NCBI GenBank assembly: GCA_021819225.1
Contig: JAKARU010000026.1
Location: 1-10,172 of the forward strand
Origin: Thermoplasmata archaeon
GTDB taxonomy: Archaea; Thermoplasmatota; Thermoplasmata; Thermoplasmatales; Thermoplasmataceae
Length of the DNA: 10,172 bases
Direction of reading: 5' to 3'
Within the stretch, counting starts at the first letter, position 1. Each line of letters starts with the position of its first letter. Both the position numbers and the translations under genes were made by a program. Positions 6,209-10,172 of this stretch are shown here, piece by piece. The notes under the pieces are model-generated. The model searched no databases, had not been told where the DNA came from, and saw only the letters and a program-made list of their open reading frames with translations.

Positions 6209-7750
6209 ATGGAATTAGGGGCCGAGAAGGAGTATGTTGGCATCAGTGCCATTTACCAGTTCGTTGGAAATGGCGTCCAGCTGGTATCCGGCTCACTGTT
6301 CTATATTTTTGCAGCCCGCATTTTTGACCAGAGTGATATGGGGGTGATTGCCCTCTTCATTGCCATTGTTGGACTTTTCGGGATCATATTTACCCTCGGG
6401 CTTAATAATGCCATAACTCATTTCATATCATCAAACCTGAATTCAAGGGTCTACTCTCCCGGAAAGACCGTCCTGAGGATCCTCGTGATCGGCATGATTA
6501 TTGCAGGTCTTGGCTCAGCAGTTCTATTTGTCCTTTCTCCATATATATCCATACTATTTCTCAAAAGCCTGAAGTATGAAATCTACGTGAAACTTCTTGC
6601 ACTGGTCCTCTTTGGGAATATACTGTTCTCCATACTTAATGGGGCAATCATTGGTTTTGAGCGTTTCAGGGCTTCTGCAATGATTTCGGTTGTGATATGG
6701 GTCATATATTATTTTGGTGCCCTTGGGCTTGCATATACGCATCATACTTTAATTTCAATAATATATGGCTGGATACTTGGACTTATACTGGGAATACTTG
6801 TAAGTGGCTCCTACGTACTTGGAATACTTGCAAGAGGGTACATGAGGAGAACACAGAGGGTTGTCGGAAGCAGGACAATTTTCACATATTCTCTTCCTCT
6901 ACTTCTTTCATCGCTCCTTGGATATGGTGCAGGGTATACAGACAGGTTTGTTGTCACATATCTCATGAACACCACATATCTGGGAATTTATAACTTTTCC
7001 ATACTCATAATGTCCGGAATAGGTTTCATATCAATACCTTTCAACAATATCACGCTCCCTAAATTCTCAGAATTTTATGGAAATAACAACCGGCAGGATA
7101 TAAAGGAAAATGTAGGAGCTGCCACTCTGCTCCTTTCATATTTCTATGTTCCAGTTGCCCTGGGTATAGCAGCACTTGCTCCAATGATCCTATATTATAT
7201 CGCTGGCCCACAATACATCACGGGGCAGTATGCACTCATCATCCTCATGTTTGTACCGGGGATGTTCATCTCACAGAACGTACTAACGCAGGCAATATCA
7301 TCAGTGAGAAAAACTTCCATATTCCTCTATTCAACACTGGCCTCCCTGATCGCCAATATTATAATCTCTTTCTCCCTCATACCATTCCTTGGACTCATAG
7401 GAGCTGCACTGGGCCTTTCCTCAACGAGTGCTGTAACCTTCCTCATCCTCTATCGGCTTGCAAGAAGGGAAAATATAGTAAAATTCTATTTCTATGGAAT
7501 AGCCAAGATTTGGGTAGCAGCCCTGGTGATGTTCCTGACTGTTTTTATATCAATGCACCTTCTGGTAAGGATATACGGGTACAATGTCGAAATAATGGGA
7601 ATATTGATTGTTGCAGGGGCCGTGTTTTTTGTACTGATCACAAGGGTAATGAAGATATTCAATGAGGAGCAGAAGGAATACATCCTTGGTATGTTCCCGG
7701 AAAGCATGGGATATTTGAAGAAAATCTTGAGGATGCTCGTACTTAGTTAG
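6209..7750 (+). CDS. Wzx/MATE-type oligosaccharide flippase (polysaccharide biosynthesis protein)
   Basis: A 513-residue membrane protein of the MOP exporter superfamily (RfbX/Wzx-like). Such proteins flip lipid-linked sugars across the cytoplasmic membrane for glycoprotein or surface polysaccharide synthesis. I see about 14 hydrophobic segments between residues 12 and 475, with a basic loop near 210-220 (GYMRRTQRVVG) separating two halves. Segment 7 and its flank carry PLLLSSLLGYGAGYTDRFVV and then MNTTYLGIYNFS, matching the family's D-R-x-x-x followed by G-x-Y-x-x-a pattern at the start of the second half. The length and a charged C-terminal tail are normal for the family. ATG 6209 is supported by the TATA-like box. 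No glycosyltransferase is adjacent, so the glycan is unknown; the sequon-rich neighbours are possible acceptors of the finished glycan (inference). Confidence 0.87.
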   Translation: MELGAEKEYVGISAIYQFVGNGVQLVSGSLFYIFAARIFDQSDMGVIALFIAIVGLFGIIFTLGLNNAITHFISSNLNSRVYSPGKTVLRILVIGMIIAGLGSAVLFVLSPYISILFLKSLKYEIYVKLLALVLFGNILFSILNGAIIGFERFRASAMISVVIWVIYYFGALGLAYTHHTLISIIYGWILGLILGILVSGSYVLGILARGYMRRTQRVVGSRTIFTYSLPLLLSSLLGYGAGYTDRFVVTYLMNTTYLGIYNFSILIMSGIGFISIPFNNITLPKFSEFYGNNNRQDIKENVGAATLLLSYFYVPVALGIAALAPMILYYIAGPQYITGQYALIILMFVPGMFISQNVLTQAISSVRKTSIFLYSTLASLIANIIISFSLIPFLGLIGAALGLSSTSAVTFLILYRLARRENIVKFYFYGIAKIWVAALVMFLTVFISMHLLVRIYGYNVEIMGILIVAGAVFFVLITRVMKIFNEEQKEYILGMFPESMGYLKKILRMLVLS

Positions 7751-7765
7751 CCATCCATATCAAGG

Positions 7766-7792
7766 AGGCACATCTGCACAGGTTATGTGCCT
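7766..7792 (+). repeat. perfect 8-bp inverted repeat downstream of the flippase gene
   Basis: AGGCACAT (7766-7773) and ATGTGCCT (7785-7792) form a perfect stem around an 11-base loop, starting 16 bases after the flippase stop. No T run follows, so it is not a standard intrinsic terminator. It may stabilise the mRNA end or be part of a structured RNA. Confidence 0.45.
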
Positions 7793-7918
7793 GGAGACTG
7801 TTAATTCATCTGAAGAAGTTCAACATGCAGAGGTGCCTGGGAGAGGGCATCCCCAAGGTGCATTCTGTACAGGTGTTCAATCCAAGAGGTAAGTCCATAA
7901 GGGTAAATTGCAATGCAA

Positions 7919-7994
7919 AATTCAAATCTTTCAGGCGTTGAAAGGTTGAATTCCTGGAGCACAATTCATATCATGAAAAATAACCTGAAAGATT
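7919..7994 (+). promoter_or_regulatory. two mutually exclusive stems upstream of tpiA
   Basis: Stem A pairs AATTCAA (7919-7925) with TTGAATT (7946-7952) and CTTTCA (7928-7933) with TGAAAG (7939-7944), 13 base pairs closed by the loop GGCGT. Stem B pairs AATCTTTCAGG (7925-7935) with CCTGAAAGATT (7984-7994), 11 perfect base pairs. Both use bases 7925-7933, so only one can form. Stem B ends 28 bases before the tpiA ATG. As RNA this would resemble a switching leader; as DNA, CTTTCAGG-type half-sites could be operator sites. No strong TATA box is at the usual place before tpiA; GATTAACAAA at 7991-8000 is a weak candidate. Confidence 0.4.
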
Positions 7995-8022
7995 AACAAA
8001 GAAGAAGTTATCCAAGTCAGGA

Positions 8023-8664
8023 ATGTTTAGCATTATAGTGAATTTCAAGGTGTACCGGGAAGGATTTGGAAAGGAAGGAAAGGGCCTCCTGAGAGAAATC
8101 AGTAATGTCAGGAAGGATGGTTATGATGTGTATTTTGCTGTCCCCCATGCGGATCTTCATCTTGCAGAACTTTACGGCAATGTGATTGCACAGCACGTGG
8201 ATCCTTACTCTGAAGGAGCTCATACTGGATCTGTCATCATGGAACACCTCATTGATTATGGAGTAAAGGCCTCCCTGCTGAATCATTCGGAGAAGAAGAT
8301 CGGCAGGAAGGCAATTGAAGAAACAATCAGGGCAGCGGATTCACTTGGATTCAGGCTATATATATGCTCGGAAAATCTCGAGGAAACACGCTTTCTATGT
8401 GAGAGTGGGGCAAATTACGTAGCTTATGAACCCCCTGAATTAATTGGAGGCAATGTTTCAGTCGCAACTTCAAAACCGGAGATAATAAGGGAGTCAACGG
8501 ATATATGCAAATCATACGGAGTTAAACTTCTTGTTGGTGCAGGTGTCAGGAACTCCAACGATGTTTCAATTTCCTCCTCGCTTGGAGCTGAAGGGATTCT
8601 GGTCTCATCCGGAATAGTAAGGTCAAAGCAACCCGAACACTCGTTAAATTCATTAATGATATGA
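8023..8664 (+). CDS. tpiA: triosephosphate isomerase, archaeal type
   Basis: The enzyme interconverts dihydroxyacetone phosphate and glyceraldehyde 3-phosphate in glycolysis and gluconeogenesis, in the cytoplasm. The 213-residue length matches archaeal TPIs, which are shorter than the 250-residue bacterial form and usually tetrameric. Catalytic residues are visible: Asn7 and Lys9 in VNFKVY, His88 in LLNHSE, and Glu136 in AYEPPELIG at the start of the mobile loop. The phosphate-binding turns are VGAGVRNSND (171-180) and GILVSSGIV (191-199). The start is fixed by the NFK motif close to the N-terminus. AGGA directly touches the ATG, too close for a normal ribosome site, and the TATA box is weak, so expression may involve the leader described at 7919-7994. 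The stop overlaps the next gene in ATGA, suggesting co-translation with the membrane protein at 8661. Confidence 0.96.
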   Translation: MFSIIVNFKVYREGFGKEGKGLLREISNVRKDGYDVYFAVPHADLHLAELYGNVIAQHVDPYSEGAHTGSVIMEHLIDYGVKASLLNHSEKKIGRKAIEETIRAADSLGFRLYICSENLEETRFLCESGANYVAYEPPELIGGNVSVATSKPEIIRESTDICKSYGVKLLVGAGVRNSNDVSISSSLGAEGILVSSGIVRSKQPEHSLNSLMI

Positions 8665-9341
8665 ATATAACCAGAAAAATGGCGAAACCTAAAAATGATG
8701 CTCCAATTTTTGTGGAGCCTGAATTCAATGAAAAAACATATATTCGGGAGGAAAGGGACAGGGCAAAATCAACAATACTGGTCTTTCTGCTCGGTATAGG
8801 GTCAGGCCTGCTCGAGGGGTTTCTCCAGCTTGAGGGTTTATACTACCTTTCAGCCCTTCTTCTCCTGTTCCTTATGTACGCACTTTTCAGGCTCCTGAAG
8901 ATGATGGGTTTAAGGGTTCCTGAAAGGAATTCACACAAGTTTTACATGATCATGGTCCTTCTACTAACTTCAATTCTGTTCTGGTCAGTGGCACTGAATC
9001 CGCCCCTTTCAGTAAACACATCTCCTTCACTTTCACTGGAAATAATGGAAGGAGGCAAATACATAAGCGTGGGTCAGTCAAATGGTGAATTCATCCTGCC
9101 TGTCAACCAGAGTGTGCTCAATCTCAGGGATCAGATCTACTTTGTACAGAATGTGACAGTTCTTTCAATTTCTATACCAGGGTCTTCTGTGTCTGGCATA
9201 ATAAAGAATTCTCATCAGTTCGGGAATACTGAATACATCAATATGACGACCCAGCCAGTTGATACCCTGATACCGCTCGCCTTTTACCTTGAATCTGGGG
9301 GACGGTATTTCAACGAAACACAGACACTGTACTTCAAGTAA
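8661..9341 (+). CDS. three-segment membrane protein of unknown function, coupled to tpiA
   Basis: The 226-residue product has a charged N-terminus of about 37 residues (FVEPEFNEKTYIREERDRAK), three hydrophobic segments near 38-55, 60-78 and 94-112, and a hydrophilic C-terminal domain of about 110 residues. The positive-inside rule puts the N-terminus in the cytoplasm and the C-terminal domain outside; its sequons (NQS, NVT, NMT, NET) agree with that. I recognise no family. ATG 8661 overlaps the tpiA stop in ATGA, so the two are probably translated from one mRNA; an internal ATG at residue 7 is an alternative start. There is no obvious biochemical link between a glycolytic enzyme and this protein, so the overlap may only reflect compact gene packing. 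No terminator hairpin is evident before the tRNA. Confidence 0.72.
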   Translation: MNITRKMAKPKNDAPIFVEPEFNEKTYIREERDRAKSTILVFLLGIGSGLLEGFLQLEGLYYLSALLLLFLMYALFRLLKMMGLRVPERNSHKFYMIMVLLLTSILFWSVALNPPLSVNTSPSLSLEIMEGGKYISVGQSNGEFILPVNQSVLNLRDQIYFVQNVTVLSISIPGSSVSGIIKNSHQFGNTEYINMTTQPVDTLIPLAFYLESGGRYFNETQTLYFK

Positions 9342-9361
9342 ACACGGCATGGATAAATACT

Positions 9362-9370
9362 CATAAATAG
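9362..9370 (+). promoter_or_regulatory. TATA-like box for tRNA-Gly
   Basis: CATAAATAG is centred about 27 bases before the first base of the mature tRNA, as expected for an archaeal tRNA promoter. Confidence 0.5.
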
Positions 9371-9392
9371 GAGTAAAAAATTTCCCTGTTAG

Positions 9393-9467
9393 GCAGGTGT
9401 AGTGTAGTCTGGTCTAGCACGAGAGCCTTCCAAGCTTTCAACCCGGGTCCAAATCCCGGCACCTGCA
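9393..9467 (+). tRNA. tRNA-Gly, anticodon UCC
   Basis: All four arms can be drawn over 75 bases. The acceptor stem is GCAGGTG with CACCTGC and discriminator A9467; CCA is not encoded. The D arm is GTGT/GCAC with the loop carrying G9411-G9412. The anticodon stem is AGAGC with GCTTT (one G-U) around loop CTTCCAA, so the anticodon is TCC (9429-9431), reading GGA and possibly other glycine codons. The variable loop has four bases; the T stem is CCGGG/CCCGG with loop TCCAAAT. U8, A14 and the G15-C48 pair are in place. The oddity is C at position 55, where nearly all elongator tRNAs have U. No intron is present. Confidence 0.95.
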
Positions 9468-9726
9468 TTCCGTTTTTCAAGAATTCCATGTTTTCACGGG
9501 ACTCCACATACAGGGGACTTAATAGTTGAGTTCATGTAAAGGTCGATCTAAACATAAATTCATATTTCAGAAAATTCAAATCCCATTCGAAGGTATTGCA
9601 ACCTTGGGAAATTAAAGAGCGTTGGTATGCCATGCAAGTATGATTAATGCCGCAAAAAAGATATTCAGGCCAGTAACAGGCACTTTAAAGAAACAAATTC
9701 AACTGCAAATTTAATTCAAGGAAAAA
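9468..9726. other. gene-free region between tRNA-Gly and the DUF1059 gene
   Basis: I see no protein frame of note here. GGGACT occurs twice near 9498 and 9514. An interrupted hairpin lies at 9581-9609: AAGGT (9590-9594) pairs with ACCTT (9601-9605), and TCCC (9581-9584) with GGGA (9606-9609), leaving a five-base bulge. AT-rich ATAAATTCATATTT lies before it at about 9554-9567 and could be a promoter. A small RNA is possible but poorly supported. Confidence 0.2.
9473..9477 (+). terminator. T5 tract after tRNA-Gly
   Basis: TTTTT begins six bases after the tRNA end. Archaeal RNA polymerase terminates at such T tracts, so it is a plausible end for the tRNA transcript. Confidence 0.4.
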
Positions 9727-9734
9727 TTTATTAT
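9727..9734 (+). promoter_or_regulatory. TATA-like box for the DUF1059 gene
   Basis: TTTATTAT is centred 24-25 bases before ATG 9755 and no Shine-Dalgarno site precedes the ATG, again the leaderless arrangement. Confidence 0.6.
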
Positions 9735-9754
9735 GTAAAGTTAACTGAATTGTT

Positions 9755-9946
9755 ATGTCAAGGTTCAGGTTTATTTGCAGACTTGAGGGTAAGCCGTGCG
9801 GTTATAAGGTTAGAGGAGACAGCAGGGAAGAGGTTGAAAGTCAGGCAAGGGCTCACGCAGAGAGATTTCACGCAATGAATGATGCAACAACTCTCAGTGA
9901 TCTTGTAACAAGGTCTGTGGAGGAAGTGGAGGACTATCACGACTGA
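9755..9946 (+). CDS. DUF1059 family small protein, possible metal binding
   Basis: The 63-residue soluble protein matches the pattern of DUF1059, a family of short bacterial and archaeal proteins of unknown function: an N-terminal strand with Cys (RFICRLEGKPCGYKVRG), then an acidic helix with E-x-x-x-x-x-A-x-x-H-A. Cys8, Cys15, His34 and His39 form a C-x6-C-x18-H-x4-H arrangement that could hold zinc or another metal; whether the family binds metal is inference. Only the first 40 residues fit the core; the C-terminal 20 are acidic. It has its own promoter and no partner gene inside the window. The upstream frame closes before the ATG, and the ATG fits both the family start and the TATA-like box. 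Confidence 0.82.
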   Translation: MSRFRFICRLEGKPCGYKVRGDSREEVESQARAHAERFHAMNDATTLSDLVTRSVEEVEDYHD

Positions 9947-10172
9947 AATCTCTGCTCTTGTGGAGAGACCAGGATATTTACCGCAACCTCAACTCATGAA
10001 TTTACCGTTATGTATCCGTTTCCTGATATCCCTGGAAACCAGTTGATGATCTTAAAACCGGAATTCATTGAAAAATGGGGAAATTAGCATCCTGCAAAAA
10101 GATATGTGCAATTATAAGTAGAAAGATAACGGAAGTCCTTAATCACGCAATATTCAGCAAGAGACGGTAGAA

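Larger units (their letters stand above)
7751..8022 (+). other. 272-base gene-free region with several inverted and direct repeats
   Basis: No convincing protein frame or tRNA is seen here. The stretch holds a perfect 8-bp hairpin at 7766-7792, imperfect copies of a CAT-GCA-AGGT-GCCTGG pattern at 7771-7797 and 7824-7844, a related AAGGTGCATTCTGTACAGGT at 7855-7874, and the competing stems at 7919-7994. It may encode a structured RNA or a long regulatory region for tpiA. I found no match by eye to SRP RNA or RNase P RNA. Confidence 0.35.

Noticed and set aside
6112..6327. 71-codon plus-strand frame overlapping the flippase start
   Set aside because: It spans the flippase TATA-like box and overlaps the flippase in another frame; there is no family resemblance.
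7862..7885. Sequence GGTGTTCAATCC resembling a tRNA T arm
   Set aside because: No acceptor, D or anticodon arm can be drawn around it.
8017..8286. 89-codon minus-strand frame opposite tpiA
   Set aside because: tpiA is certain on the plus strand and this frame shows no motif or promoter.
10010..10087. 25-codon frame (MYPFPDIPGNQ...) near the right end
   Set aside because: The peptide looks protein-like, but the frame is very short, has no well-spaced promoter or ribosome site and matches nothing I know. The last 226 bases are otherwise featureless apart from AT-rich ATTATAAGTA at 10111-10120.
1..10172. CRISPR array, insertion sequence or attachment site duplication near tRNA-Gly
   Set aside because: No regularly spaced repeats, transposase or integrase are seen, and no copy of the tRNA 3' end recurs in the window.

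Overview
The window looks like a chromosomal segment of an archaeon of the order Thermoplasmatales or a close relative. This is inferred from several things. The triosephosphate isomerase is of the short archaeal type. Most genes that start a transcription unit have a TATA-like box centred about 25 bases before the start codon and no Shine-Dalgarno site, which fits leaderless transcripts. AUA, AGA and AGG codons are common. Surface proteins are rich in Asn-X-Ser/Thr sequons. I cannot name a genus. No rRNA, CRISPR array, complete insertion sequence or phage module is visible.

Layout. Bases 1-550 are AT-rich and poorly coding: an incomplete minus-strand frame, a possible 45-codon gene and a short frame that may be a gene remnant. 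Two single plus-strand genes follow, a GNAT acetyltransferase (555-1226) and a LigB-like class III extradiol dioxygenase homologue (1371-2144). Each is followed by a terminator-like hairpin and each has its own TATA box. Next is a large, sequon-rich, membrane-anchored surface protein (2252-3577), which converges with and overlaps by 15 bases a minus-strand operon read from 6077 down to 3563. That operon encodes a membrane-anchored extracytoplasmic protein, an ABC-2 type permease and an ABC ATPase, joined by TGATG and ATGA overlaps. Divergent from it is a Wzx/MATE-type lipid-linked glycan flippase (6209-7750).

Bases 7751-8022 carry no gene but hold several inverted and imperfect direct repeats, including two mutually exclusive stems just before tpiA (8023-8664). 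tpiA overlaps by four bases a three-segment membrane protein gene (8661-9341). A tRNA-Gly(UCC) follows (9393-9467), then about 290 bases without a gene, then a small DUF1059 protein with two Cys and two His that could bind a metal (9755-9946). The last 226 bases hold nothing I can call.

How the genes fit together. Central carbon metabolism is represented by tpiA. Much of the rest concerns the cell surface: a flippase, three membrane-anchored or secreted proteins with many potential N-glycosylation sites, and an exporter of the BcrA/LanF type coupled to a lineage-specific extracytoplasmic partner. That operon is the best candidate here for an undescribed system. The putative tpiA leader is the best candidate for undescribed regulation. 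Both are inferences from sequence alone.
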